A stretch of DNA of 64,000 nucleotides from positions 25,636-89,635 of the forward strand of contig DATGKK010000145.1 in NCBI GenBank assembly GCA_035294725.1. Reading direction: 5' to 3'. Position 1 is the stretch's first letter. Every line of letters starts with the position of its first letter. This document shows positions 42,904-51,402 of the stretch, in pieces. The notes under the pieces were generated by a model that made no database searches, was not told the origin of the DNA, and was given only the letters and a program-made list of their open reading frames with translations. The stretch is from DATGKK01 sp035294725 (GTDB lineage: Bacteria; Actinomycetota; Acidimicrobiia; Acidimicrobiales; Bog-793). The position numbers and the translations under genes are program-made.

Positions 42904-43458
42904 ATGGCGATCGAGTGCCCTGCCGAGGACGGCTCCTCGGAGAGGCGGCAGCACTTCCCGCAGCAGCCGCCGATGTGCATCGACCTGACGAAGCGCTACA
43001 GCGCGGAGATGGTCACGACGAAGGGGTCGATGACCTTCTCCCTCGACGTGCTCGGCGCGCCGAGGACGGTCAACAACTTCGTCTTCCTGGCCCGGTACCA
43101 CTTCTACGACGGCATCTTCTTCCATCGTGTGATCCCTGGCTTCGTCGTCCAGGGGGGCGACCCCGAAGGCACGGGCGCCGGTGGCCCGGGTTACCGGTTC
43201 GAGGACGAGCTCCCCAAGCCGGGCCGCTACGAGATCGGCTCGCTCGCGATGGCGAACGCAGGCCCGGACACGAACGGGAGCCAGTTCTTCGTGATCTCGG
43301 GACCCGACGGGGTCCGGCTGCCGCCCCAGTACTCGCTGTTCGGCCAGCTCGCCTCCGGTCGGGACGTGCTCGCTGCCATCGAGGCAGTGGGGAGCCCCTC
43401 GGGGCGGCCGAGCGAGCGGGTCGTGATCGAGGCGGTCCGCATCTCCGAGTCCGACTGA
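42904..43458 (+). CDS. Cyclophilin-type peptidyl-prolyl cis-trans isomerase
   Basis: A 184-residue soluble PPIase that catalyses cis-trans isomerisation at prolines. The active site is complete: FFHRVIPGFVVQGGDPEGTG with the catalytic arginine, MANAGPDTNGSQFFV, and the SLFGQLASG hydrophobic wall. No signal peptide or membrane helix, so cytosolic. Before the domain lies a block of about 30 residues with ECPAEDGSS and HFPQQPPMCID, also found in the membrane-bound neighbour. CGGAG precedes ATG 42904. The two genes are 162 bp apart and probably arose by duplication. Confidence 0.9.
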   Translation: MAIECPAEDGSSERRQHFPQQPPMCIDLTKRYSAEMVTTKGSMTFSLDVLGAPRTVNNFVFLARYHFYDGIFFHRVIPGFVVQGGDPEGTGAGGPGYRFEDELPKPGRYEIGSLAMANAGPDTNGSQFFVISGPDGVRLPPQYSLFGQLASGRDVLAAIEAVGSPSGRPSERVVIEAVRISESD

Positions 43459-43475
43459 CCCTGGAGGATGGGGCC

Positions 43476-44150
43476 TCACCGCTCTCGAATCTCGCCGAGG
43501 CTGGCCACGGCGCCGTCCAGGTAGACCGTCACCGCGCTCGCCGAGGCCCCTGCGGCGCGCCAGGTGCCGTCGGGCTCCCGGATGACCGCGGTGCGCTCCG
43601 GGATCGCGACGACGGGCACCCCCCGGGGTGCGAGCTCGAGGGTCCGCCAGAGCAGGTGGGCGCCCTCACCCGGCTCGTAGTGCGGCACGACTGCCAGCTG
43701 CTCGACGAGGCCGAGCCCGACGGTGAAGGCACCCCCTCTCGGGTCCACCATCGGATCGCACAGCGCCATCGCCCCGGCCGAGGAGCCGGCCACGATCGCC
43801 CCGGAGCGCCACGCGGCGACGATCGCGTCGAACAGGGCCGAGTCCTTCAGCACCGAGCGGAGATGGAGTGGAGAGCCTCCTGAGAGGTAGACGAAACGAG
43901 CCGTCGCCACCGTCTCGGCAGGTTCGGCCGCGAGGGCGTCCTCGTGGCGCAGCACCATGAGCGGGACGACCGTCGCTCCCAGTCCACCGAACCAGCGGGT
44001 GGCCCATTCGACGGCCTTCTCCGGGTGCTGGTAGGCGGCTGCCGTCGGCAGCACGACCACCTCGGCACCCCCGGAGCGCTCGAGGAGCTCTGCGTCGAAC
44101 TCCGCCCCGTCTCTCCACTCGCCGCCTCCGACCAGTGCGAGCGTTCCCAC
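43476..44150 (-). CDS. Peptidase S51 / cyanophycinase-like protein
   Basis: A 224-residue class-I-glutaminase-fold protein of the peptidase S51 family (dipeptidase E, cyanophycinase). It has GTLALVGGGEW at the N-terminus, VVVLPTAAAYQ, the VYLSGGSPLHL block and the nucleophile elbow AGSSAGAM (Ser), with a possible histidine in VVPHYEPGEG. The overall form is smaller than cyanophycinase and no cyanophycin synthetase is in the window, so aspartyl-dipeptide hydrolysis or another peptidase activity is more likely. GTG 44150 is preferred; GGGAG precedes it. It follows the SixA-like gene by 28 bp in an operon. Confidence 0.75.
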   Translation of the reverse strand: MGTLALVGGGEWRDGAEFDAELLERSGGAEVVVLPTAAAYQHPEKAVEWATRWFGGLGATVVPLMVLRHEDALAAEPAETVATARFVYLSGGSPLHLRSVLKDSALFDAIVAAWRSGAIVAGSSAGAMALCDPMVDPRGGAFTVGLGLVEQLAVVPHYEPGEGAHLLWRTLELAPRGVPVVAIPERTAVIREPDGTWRAAGASASAVTVYLDGAVASLGEIRER

Positions 44151-44178
44151 CTCCGCTCCCGCCCCGGACGACGGCAGC

Positions 44179-44673
44179 TCAGCAGGCGGCACCGTGGCTG
44201 ACCGGCGAGCTGGCCGGCGGCTCGAGGTACCGGGCGACGAGCGGCGACGAGCCGAGCACCCAGACCGACCCCTTGGCAGCCGCCGGGCGCTTGCCCAGGT
44301 CGACGCCCTCACCGGCCAGCTGTTCGAGCACTCCCCAGATGACGTCGCCATGGGTGCATGCCACCGCCGGGACGGCGAGCTCGCGCAGCTTCCGGAGCGC
44401 CTGAGCGGCGTCAGCTCCCTCCGCCAGCCAGTCGGCGACCTCGACTGGGGTCCCGAGCCGCGCGGCGAGCGGACCGACGGTCTCGATGCAGCGGCGGGCC
44501 GGGCTCGAGAGGACGAGCTCCGGACGGGGGTCGCAGCTGCCGAGCTGCTCGCCGAGGAGCTCGGCCTGGCGCACCCCGGCCGGCGCCAGCGGCCGAGCGA
44601 AGTCGGCACCCCCGAACGAGTGGCGGTCTTCGGCCTTGGCGTGCCGGACGAGATAGGTCTGGCTTGCTCGCAA
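44179..44673 (-). CDS. SixA-like histidine phosphatase (TTG start)
   Basis: A 164-residue histidine-phosphatase-superfamily protein. The phosphate pocket is LVRHAKAED (RHA form, as in SixA) with the second arginine in SSPARRCIET and the distal histidine in ACTHGDV. E. coli SixA (161 residues) removes phosphate from a phosphohistidine domain, so a role in phosphosignalling or phosphometabolite turnover is plausible. The best start is TTG 44673, 2 nt after the VIT1 stop; no ATG or GTG lies nearby in frame with a sensible N-terminus. Translational coupling to the upstream gene is likely. Confidence 0.78.
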   Translation of the reverse strand: MRASQTYLVRHAKAEDRHSFGGADFARPLAPAGVRQAELLGEQLGSCDPRPELVLSSPARRCIETVGPLAARLGTPVEVADWLAEGADAAQALRKLRELAVPAVACTHGDVIWGVLEQLAGEGVDLGKRPAAAKGSVWVLGSSPLVARYLEPPASSPVSHGAAC

Positions 44674-44675
44674 TG

Positions 44676-45428
44676 CTAACCCGCCACGCCCGACACTCCG
44701 ATGGCGTGGCCGATGCCGAACGTGGCGGCCCCTGCCACGGCACAGATGAGGAGCTGGCGGAGCGACGACCACCACCATGGCCGTCCCGTGAACAGGGAGA
44801 GGAGGCCCCCGACGACGAGCGCTGCCACCGCCGTGATCACCACGGCGACCACGACGGCCCCGCTGCCTCCTCCGGCGAAGAACGGGATCAGGGGCACGAC
44901 GGCACCGGCGGCGAAGGTGACAAAGGAGGAGGCGGCGGCCTGGAGGGGCTGACCGAGCGAGTCTGGGTTGACGCCGAGCTCCTCGCGCGCGTGGGTCTCG
45001 AGGGCGAGCTCCGGGTTCGACATCATCTCGTCGGCGAGCTTCCTCGCGAGCTCGGCAGGGACCCCACGCGTCTCGTAGAGGTGGACGAGCTCTCGATGCT
45101 CGCTCGTGGGGTGGCGCTCGATCTCCCGCCGCTCGATCTCGATCTCTCGCTGGAACAGCTCCTTTTGGGCCCGCATCGAGATGTACTCGCCGGCCGCCAT
45201 CGAGAACGCGCCGCCGAGCAGGCCGGCGACGCCGGCGAGTCGGATGATCGAGGCGGACGGGGTGGCGCCGGCGAGCCCGAGGATGAGCGACACGTTCGAG
45301 ACGAGCCCGTCGCTCACCCCGAACACGGCGGCGCGGGCTGCGCCGCCCTGGATGTCGCGGTGGTGGTGCTCGTAGGGCGAGCGGGGCTTTTGCGCCTTCA
45401 GCCGCTCGGTCACCTTGGTCGCAGCCAT
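44676..45428 (-). CDS. VIT1/CCC1-family metal transporter
   Basis: A 250-residue membrane protein of the vacuolar iron transporter family, which moves Fe2+ or Mn2+ by proton exchange. The N-terminus has HHHRDIQGGAARAAVFGVSDGLVSNVSLILG, the family signature with a metal-binding Asp. The Glu-rich cytosolic helices (REIEIERREIERHP, ETRGVPAELARKLADEM) form the metal hub. Three further helices complete the five-helix fold. It begins at ATG 45428, 6 nt after TAGACC, and is the first gene of VIT1-SixA-S51. In bacteria the likely role is detoxification of excess iron or manganese. Confidence 0.88.
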   Translation of the reverse strand: MAATKVTERLKAQKPRSPYEHHHRDIQGGAARAAVFGVSDGLVSNVSLILGLAGATPSASIIRLAGVAGLLGGAFSMAAGEYISMRAQKELFQREIEIERREIERHPTSEHRELVHLYETRGVPAELARKLADEMMSNPELALETHAREELGVNPDSLGQPLQAAASSFVTFAAGAVVPLIPFFAGGGSGAVVVAVVITAVAALVVGGLLSLFTGRPWWWSSLRQLLICAVAGAATFGIGHAIGVSGVAG

Positions 45429-45434
45429 GCCTAC

Positions 45435-45440
45435 GGTCTA
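45435..45440 (-). promoter_or_regulatory. -10-like hexamer TAGACC
   Basis: TAGACC ends 6 nt before ATG 45428. The last base departs from TANNNT but the spacing is conserved. Confidence 0.35.
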
Positions 45441-45491
45441 GTGCGCCGCCGAGTCCTGCGCCGCACTCGCCACCTACACTGAGCGCGACCT

Positions 45492-46055
45492 ATGGCCACC
45501 GCGACCGGCGAGGAACAGCTGCGCGCGCTCGTCCTCGAGAAGGGGTATGAGCGCCGGGAGGAGCCCTTCGTGCTCTCCTCGGGCGGCACGAGCCGCGACT
45601 ACGTCGACCTGCGCAGGGCGGTGAGCTGCGGCCGTGACCTCGAGCTCGCGGCGCGCGGCGTCGTGAATGCCCTCGAGCGGGCCGGCATTGGGTTCGACGC
45701 CATCGGTGGGATGACGATGGGCGCCGATCCCGTCGCCCACGCCGTGGCGCTCCTCACCGGCGCAGCCTGGTTCTCGGTCCGCAAGGCCGAGAAGGCGCAC
45801 GGGACCGGTCGCCGGATCGAGGGTGCCTTGCTCGGAGCGGGCACGAGGGCCGTCGTCTTCGAGGACACGGTGTCGACGGGCCGGTCGCTCATCGAGGCGC
45901 TCGAGGTCGTGCAGGGAACTGGCGCGGACGTGGTCGCCCTCTGCACGTTGCTCGACCGCGGCGAGGCGCTCTCGGCGGAGCTCGCGTCGCGGGGTGTGGA
46001 CGTGCCATTCGTGCGCCTGCTCACCTATCGCGACCTCGGCATCTCACCGCTCTGA
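45492..46055 (+). CDS. pyrE: Orotate phosphoribosyltransferase
   Basis: PyrE transfers the phosphoribosyl group from PRPP to orotate in pyrimidine synthesis. The 187-residue protein has the substrate loop SSGGTSRDYVDLR, GGMTMGADPVA, the catalytic lysine segment VRKAEKAHGTG and the PRPP loop VFEDTVSTGRS with Asp-Asp/Ser-Thr pattern slightly altered (EDTVSTG). Length matches the short actinobacterial/archaeal form. A TACACT element lies 11 nt before ATG 45492. Other pyr genes are not in the window. It is 13 bp upstream of the membrane protease gene, with which it may be co-transcribed. Confidence 0.88.
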   Translation: MATATGEEQLRALVLEKGYERREEPFVLSSGGTSRDYVDLRRAVSCGRDLELAARGVVNALERAGIGFDAIGGMTMGADPVAHAVALLTGAAWFSVRKAEKAHGTGRRIEGALLGAGTRAVVFEDTVSTGRSLIEALEVVQGTGADVVALCTLLDRGEALSAELASRGVDVPFVRLLTYRDLGISPL

Positions 46056-46068
46056 TCCAGAGGGTCTC

Positions 46069-47259
46069 GTGGACCTCCTGGACTGGATCGTCATCCTCCT
46101 CGCCGTTGGCGCCCTCCTGCACGGGCTGAGGGTCGGGGCCGCCGTCCAGCTCCTCTCCTTTGTCGGGGGCCTCATCGGGCTCGTGGCCGGCGTCGTGCTG
46201 CTCGCCATCCTCGTGCCCCACTTCTCCTCAGACTTCGTGAGGACCTTCGTCTCGCTGCTGCTCTTGATCCTGCCGTGCGGACTCGTGGCCGGCATCGGCC
46301 GCCAGGTCGGCGCCCGGCTCTGGGGCCGGATGAGGGGCCACGCTCTCGCTCATGTCGATGCCGCGGCCGGGGCGGTCATCGCCGTCGCCGGGACGCTCGT
46401 GTTCGTGTGGCTCCTCGCGACCATCATGGTCAACTCGCCCGTGCCCGCCGTCGTGAGCCAGATCGAGGACTCGGCCATCATCCAGGGGGTCGGCAAGGTG
46501 ATGCCCGAGCTGCCCACCTCGGAGCTTGCTTCGCTCGAGCGGCTCCTCACGGCGAACGGTGCCCTCCCGATCGTGCTGCCGCCCGGCCCCGTCTCGCCCG
46601 TCACGCTGCCCGGATCCGGCACCGTCGCGGCCGTCGTGGAGCGCGACGGGCGCTCGACCGTCCAGGTCACCGCCTTCGGGTGCGACGGAGGGCTTATCGT
46701 AGAGAAGGGGTCCGGCTTCGTCGTGGCGCCCGGTCTCGTCGTCACGAACGCGCACGTCGTCGCCGGGTCGACCCGGATCGTCGTCTCCGACGAGGCAGGG
46801 TTCCACGACGCCTCTCCCGTGCTCTTCGACCCCCGCTACGACCTCGCCGTGCTGCGGGTGCCGGGGCTCGACGACCCGGTGCTCCGCCTCGACCCCGGCT
46901 ATGTGGCCCGTGGCCGCCGGGCCGTCGTGCTCGGGTACCCGCTCGGCCACCCTGCCCTCAACGCCCAGCCTGCGGGCGTCATGCTGCTGCTCGACGCGAC
47001 GGGCTACGACATCTACGGCAACGTCCTCACCCAGAGGGAGATGTACGAGATCCAGTCACTCGTGCGCGAGGGGAACTCGGGGGGCCCGCTCGTCCTGCCC
47101 GACGGCGAGGTGATCGGGGTGGTGTTCTCCCGCCAGGCAAACGACGACCACATCGGCTACGCCCTCGCCTCCCCGGGTGTGCTCGCCCGTGTCCGCCGGG
47201 CAGAGCGTCGGCCGCCGGGCTATGTCGCGAGCACGCAGCGATGCCTCGCCACCGGGTAG
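46069..47259 (+). CDS. MarP-like membrane serine protease (CvpA domain plus trypsin fold)
   Basis: A 396-residue protease like mycobacterial MarP, which protects the cell against acid and oxidative stress. Four transmembrane helices of a CvpA-type domain occupy residues 1-130 (WIVILLAVGALLHGLRVG onward). A trypsin-like extracytoplasmic domain follows from about 200. The triad is complete: His in VVTNAHVVAG, Asp in DPRYDLAVLRV and Ser in VREGNSGGPLV. Two cysteines are rare here, so redox control as in MarP is uncertain. GTG 46069 is taken, just after the pyrE stop. A role in envelope stress or peptidoglycan-hydrolase processing would suit an acidophile. Confidence 0.87.
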   Translation: MDLLDWIVILLAVGALLHGLRVGAAVQLLSFVGGLIGLVAGVVLLAILVPHFSSDFVRTFVSLLLLILPCGLVAGIGRQVGARLWGRMRGHALAHVDAAAGAVIAVAGTLVFVWLLATIMVNSPVPAVVSQIEDSAIIQGVGKVMPELPTSELASLERLLTANGALPIVLPPGPVSPVTLPGSGTVAAVVERDGRSTVQVTAFGCDGGLIVEKGSGFVVAPGLVVTNAHVVAGSTRIVVSDEAGFHDASPVLFDPRYDLAVLRVPGLDDPVLRLDPGYVARGRRAVVLGYPLGHPALNAQPAGVMLLLDATGYDIYGNVLTQREMYEIQSLVREGNSGGPLVLPDGEVIGVVFSRQANDDHIGYALASPGVLARVRRAERRPPGYVASTQRCLATG

Positions 47260-47318
47260 GCGTGCCGGCGCGGCCGGCCAGGCTTTCGCGCGCGTGATGG
47301 CGCGGTCATGATGGGCCG

Positions 47319-49229
47319 ATGAGCTTGCGCATTGAGGACTACGGCCTCATCGGCGACACCCACACCGCCGCTCTCGTGGGGCGGGACGGATCGATCGACT
47401 GGTGCTGCATGCCGCGCTTCGACTCGGCCGCCGTGTTCTCCAAGCTCCTTGGCGACGAGCGGCACGGCTTCTGGCGGATCGCGCCGGAGGCGAGCCCGCA
47501 GCCGGGCGCCGGCCCGCCGCTGCTCGCCACGAGGCGTCGGTACCTCGGCCACTCGCTCGTGCTCGAGACAGAGTGGGAGCTGCCCGAGGGCACGGTGCGG
47601 CTCACCGACTGCATGCCGATCCGCGAGGCTCACCCCGAGATCGTGCGCCTCGTCGAGTGCATCTCGGGGAAGGTGCGAATGCGAATGGACCTCTCCCTCC
47701 GGTTCGAGTACGGCATCGTGATCCCCTGGGTTCGTCACCTCGACGGCGTGCTGAGCGCCGTCGCAGGTCCTGACGCGGTCGCCCTCTGGACTCCCGTGCA
47801 CACCCATGGGGAGGACATGCGGACCGTGGCCGAGTTCACCGTCAGGGAGGGCCAGCGCGTCCCGTTCAGCCTCACCTACTTCCAGTCGCACGAGGCCGTC
47901 CCCCGGCCGGTCGACGCCGTCTACGCCGTTGAGCACACTGCGGCATGGTGGGACTCGTGGACCGACATGGACCACATTGATCTCAACGAGTGGCAGGACG
48001 CCGTCGTCACCTCGCTCGTCACGCTGAAGGCCCTCACCTACGCACCGACCGGTGGCATCATCGCGGCGCCGACGACCTCGCTCCCCGAATCGCTCGGCGG
48101 GAGCAGGAACTGGGACTACCGCTACTCGTGGCTGCGCGACGCCACGCTCACCCTGTCGGCGCTCATGGTCGCGGGCTACAGCGACGAAGCCCAGGCCTGG
48201 CGGGACTGGCTGCTGCGGGCGGTGGCGGGCGAGCCGTCGAAGCTCCAGATCATGTACGGCCCAGCCGGTGAGCGGACCCTCATCGAGCGCGAGCTGCCGT
48301 GGCTGCCCGGTTACGAGGGCTCGAAGCCCGTCCGGGTGGGCAACGCGGCGGCGGGGCAGTTCCAGCTCGACGTCTACGGTGAGGTCCTGGGCGCTCTCCA
48401 CGAGGGCCGGCGGCTCGGGCTCGAGAGCTCGGGACCCGCGTGGGACCTGGAGCTCGCCATCATGGACTTCCTCGAGTCGGCCTGGAAGGACCCGGACGAC
48501 GGCATCTGGGAGGTGCGGGGGCCGAGGCGGCACTTCACGCACTCGAAGGTGATGGCGTGGGTGGCGGTCGACCGGGTCGTGAAGGACGTCGAGGAGTTCG
48601 CCCTCGATGGGCCCGTCGAGCGATGGAAGAAGCTGCGGGACGAGATCCGCGCCGATGTGCTCGCCCACGGATATGACGCGGAGCGCAAGACCTTCACGCA
48701 GTACTACGGGTCGACCGAGCTCGACGCCAGCACGCTCATGATCCCGCTCGTCGGCTTCCTCCCACCGAGCGACGAGCGAGTCGTCGGCACCGTGGAAGCC
48801 ATCGAGCGGGAGCTCATGGTCGACGGGTTCGTGATGCGCTACGACTCGACCAACTCCGAGGGGGTGGACGGCCTCCAGGGCCGGGAGGGGGCGTTCCTGG
48901 CCTGCTCGTTCTGGATGGCGGACGACCTCCACCTCATTGGCCGCCACGACGACGCCCGCGCCCTGTTCGAGCGCCTGCTCGCGCTGCGCAACGACCTCGG
49001 CCTGCTCGCCGAGGAGTACGACCCCGTCGCCAAGCGCCAGGTGGGGAACTTCCCGCAGGCCTTCAGCCACGTCTCGCTCGTCAACACGGCGGCCGGTCTC
49101 TCCCACCTCGACTCCGTCCATCCGATGAGCCATGCGGGCCGCATCGCCGGCACTCATCTCGCCGCGCACGAGGCGGCACGCCGCAGCGGCCGGGCGACCT
49201 CGCGGCTGCGCAGGGTGCTGCACCACTGA
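47319..49229 (+). CDS. Glycoside hydrolase family 15 (glucoamylase/trehalase-like)
   Basis: A 636-residue cytosolic GH15 enzyme, an inverting alpha-glucosidase of the (alpha/alpha)6 class. It has the GH15 N-terminal sandwich motif RIEDYGLIGDTHTAALVGRDGSIDWCCMPRFDS, the catalytic-domain block GGSRNWDYRYSWLRDATLTLSAL near residue 265, and NAAAGQFQLDVYGEVLGAL. The second acid is in the later LMIPLVGFLPPSDERV region. This subgroup includes actinobacterial and archaeal trehalases as well as glucoamylases, so trehalose, maltooligosaccharide or dextrin may be the substrate. CATGAT ends 6 nt before ATG 47319. It is followed by glucose dehydrogenase. Confidence 0.88.
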   Translation: MSLRIEDYGLIGDTHTAALVGRDGSIDWCCMPRFDSAAVFSKLLGDERHGFWRIAPEASPQPGAGPPLLATRRRYLGHSLVLETEWELPEGTVRLTDCMPIREAHPEIVRLVECISGKVRMRMDLSLRFEYGIVIPWVRHLDGVLSAVAGPDAVALWTPVHTHGEDMRTVAEFTVREGQRVPFSLTYFQSHEAVPRPVDAVYAVEHTAAWWDSWTDMDHIDLNEWQDAVVTSLVTLKALTYAPTGGIIAAPTTSLPESLGGSRNWDYRYSWLRDATLTLSALMVAGYSDEAQAWRDWLLRAVAGEPSKLQIMYGPAGERTLIERELPWLPGYEGSKPVRVGNAAAGQFQLDVYGEVLGALHEGRRLGLESSGPAWDLELAIMDFLESAWKDPDDGIWEVRGPRRHFTHSKVMAWVAVDRVVKDVEEFALDGPVERWKKLRDEIRADVLAHGYDAERKTFTQYYGSTELDASTLMIPLVGFLPPSDERVVGTVEAIERELMVDGFVMRYDSTNSEGVDGLQGREGAFLACSFWMADDLHLIGRHDDARALFERLLALRNDLGLLAEEYDPVAKRQVGNFPQAFSHVSLVNTAAGLSHLDSVHPMSHAGRIAGTHLAAHEAARRSGRATSRLRRVLHH

Positions 49230-49356
49230 GGGCGGAGGTCACCGCCCGCTCCGCCCCCGGGGTGCGCGTCGCCCGGCTGTCGCAGGCGGGGCTGGGGGCG
49301 CGCTGGAAACGGGGCCGCGGCGTGCGAAGGTCTGAGGGGTCGAGAAGGGAGCCAAC

Positions 49357-50406
49357 GTGAAAGCCATCACCGTGGTGCCGGGCAAGGCCGGCTCAGCGAG
49401 CCTCGAGCACTTCGACGAGCCGGCCGAGACCGAGGGCTCGGTCCTCGTCGAGACCGTCGCGGTCGGCATCTGCGGGACCGACGCCGAGATTGCGAGCGGC
49501 GCCTACGGCTGGGCGCCGGAGGGCCACGAGCGGCTGGTGCTCGGCCACGAGTCGATCGGGCGGGTTCTCGAGGCGCCGACGGGGAGCGAGCTCTCTGCCG
49601 GCGACTACGTCGTCGGGATCGTGCGCCGGCCAGACCCCGTGCCGTGCTACAACTGCGCGGCCGGGGAGTGGGACTTCTGCCGTAACGGGCGCTACACCGA
49701 GCACGGGATCAAGTCGCTCGACGGCTTCATGCGGGAACGCTACCGAGCCGAGCCGGACGCGCTCGTGAAGGTCGACTCGGGCCTCGGCGAGCTCGGAGTG
49801 CTCCTCGAGCCGACGAGCGTCGTGGCGAAGGCCTGGGAGCAGGCCGAACGGGTCGGGAGCCGCGCGACCTGGCACCCAAAGACGGCCGTCATCACCGGGG
49901 CCGGGCCGATCGGCCTCCTCGCCGCCCTCATCGGTCTCCAGAAGGGGCTGGAGGTGCACGTGTTCGACCAGATGGAGGAGGGCCTGAAGCCGGATCTCGT
50001 CCGCGAGCTCGGGGGGACGTACCACACGGGCCCGATCGAGAAGGCGGTCGAGGCGCCCGACGTCATCATCGAGTGCACCGGCGTGCCCTCGCTCGTCTTT
50101 GACGCCATCGAGCACGTCGGCTCAGGCGGGGTCGTCTGCCTCACCGGCGTCTCGCCCACGGGGCGCAACCTCGCCATCGATGCCGGCCTCGTGAACCGTT
50201 CGATGGTCCTCGCGAACGAGGCGGTGGTCGGCTCGGTCAACGCGAACCGCCGCCATTACGAGGCTGCCGCAGCGGCGCTTGCCGCTGCGGAGCGCAGCTG
50301 GCTCGCGAAGCTCGTGACCCGCAAGGTGCCGATCGACGACTTCGCCGACGCGCTCGAGCACCAACCGCAGGACGTGAAGGTGGTCCTTCAGGTCGCAACG
50401 GGGTAG
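49357..50406 (+). CDS. Zinc-dependent glucose 1-dehydrogenase-like oxidoreductase
   Basis: A 349-residue medium-chain dehydrogenase of the archaeal-type glucose dehydrogenase group, oxidising aldoses to lactones with NAD(P)+. Catalytic zinc ligands fit GICGTDAEI and GHESIGRV, and the structural zinc loop is CYNCAAGEWDFC. The nucleotide site is TGAGPIGLLAALIG near residue 180. A family tail (VNANRRHYEAAAAAL, DFADALEH) is present. It starts at GTG 49357 with GAAGGGAG upstream. It lies after the GH15 gene, so released glucose would be its natural substrate. Galactose or xylose activity is also common in this group. Confidence 0.85.
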   Translation: MKAITVVPGKAGSASLEHFDEPAETEGSVLVETVAVGICGTDAEIASGAYGWAPEGHERLVLGHESIGRVLEAPTGSELSAGDYVVGIVRRPDPVPCYNCAAGEWDFCRNGRYTEHGIKSLDGFMRERYRAEPDALVKVDSGLGELGVLLEPTSVVAKAWEQAERVGSRATWHPKTAVITGAGPIGLLAALIGLQKGLEVHVFDQMEEGLKPDLVRELGGTYHTGPIEKAVEAPDVIIECTGVPSLVFDAIEHVGSGGVVCLTGVSPTGRNLAIDAGLVNRSMVLANEAVVGSVNANRRHYEAAAAALAAAERSWLAKLVTRKVPIDDFADALEHQPQDVKVVLQVATG

Positions 50407-50472
50407 CCGAGCCGGCGGCGGCGTGACGGCCGAGTGGCTGCAGGCCGCCCGGGTCGGCACTAGACCGGAGGA

Positions 50473-51402
50473 ATGGTGACGACGCGCATCGCGGACGGTG
50501 TGGTCGAGATCGACACGCTGCTCGGCGGCTGGGAACGGATGACGGCGGGCTACCTCGTGGAGGGACCGCAGCCCGTGCTCGTGGAGACGGGCAGCCAGAG
50601 CTCGGTCGAGACCCTCCTTGCGGCCCTCGCGGAGCTCGGCGTCGAGGCCTCCGACCTCGCGGGCGTTGCGGTCACCCACATCCACCTCGACCACGCTGGC
50701 GGCGTCGGTGACGTCGCTCGCGCCTTCCCGCAGGCGACCGTCTACGTGCACGAGAAGGGTGCCCGCCACCTCGCCGACCCGTCCCGTCTCGTCGACTCCG
50801 CCGCCCGCGTCTACGGGCCGCTCCTCGACTCGCTCTACGGGCGCCTCGATCCCACGCCGGCCGAGCGGCTCCACGTCCTCGCCGACGGAGAGGAGATCGA
50901 GATCGGCGGCGGGAGGACCCTGCGGGCGATCGACTCTCCGGGCCACGCGAAGCACCACCTGGGCTTCCTCGACTCCACCTCCGGCCTCCTGTTCGCCGGT
51001 GACGCCGTCGGCGTGAGGCTCCCCGACGGGGGGATACTCCGACCGGCCACCCCGCCCCCGGACTTCGATCTCGACCAGGCGCTCGAGTCGCTGCGCAAGT
51101 TCGCCGACCATTCGCCCTCCGGCGTGGCCCTCGCCCACTACGGGCTCATCCCGACCTCGCCGGGCGACTTGCTCGAGGAGGCCGCCCAGGTGCTCTCCGC
51201 CTGGGCCGAGGTGGCCACGGCGGCTTGGCGGGAGGGGAGGGACATCGCCGAGGCGCTTGGTCAGAGCTTCTCCCACGACCTCGACCACGTCGCACCCGAG
51301 CACCGCGAGAAGCTCGAGACGTTGAACGGCATCCACTCGAACGCGGCGGGCCTGCGCCGCTGGCTCGAGCAGGGCGACGCTAGGAGAGCACCTTCCGCCT
51401 GA
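50473..51402 (+). CDS. Metallo-beta-lactamase-fold hydrolase
   Basis: A 309-residue protein with the binuclear metal motif THIHLDHAGGVG near residue 72, the third histidine in DSPGHAKHHLG, the bridging Asp in LFAGDAVGVRL and the last His in LAHYGL. It matches actinobacterial 'MBL fold metallo-hydrolases' of the glyoxalase II/flavodiiron branch, but has a helical C-terminal extension. Function is unassigned; thioester or lactone hydrolysis is possible (its neighbour makes a lactone). ATG 50473 has GGAGGA just before it, and TAGACC ends 6 nt upstream. Its 3' end overlaps the leftward permease gene by 23 bp. Confidence 0.8.
   Translation: MVTTRIADGVVEIDTLLGGWERMTAGYLVEGPQPVLVETGSQSSVETLLAALAELGVEASDLAGVAVTHIHLDHAGGVGDVARAFPQATVYVHEKGARHLADPSRLVDSAARVYGPLLDSLYGRLDPTPAERLHVLADGEEIEIGGGRTLRAIDSPGHAKHHLGFLDSTSGLLFAGDAVGVRLPDGGILRPATPPPDFDLDQALESLRKFADHSPSGVALAHYGLIPTSPGDLLEEAAQVLSAWAEVATAAWREGRDIAEALGQSFSHDLDHVAPEHREKLETLNGIHSNAAGLRRWLEQGDARRAPSA

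Noticed and set aside
43476..44150. Cyanophycinase acting on cyanophycin
   Set aside because: The peptidase S51 fold is clear, but the protein is short and no cyanophycin synthetase is present, so the specific name is not justified.
47220..49226. A 668-codon minus-strand frame over the GH15 gene
   Set aside because: The plus strand carries the clear GH15 protein; the antisense product is compositional.
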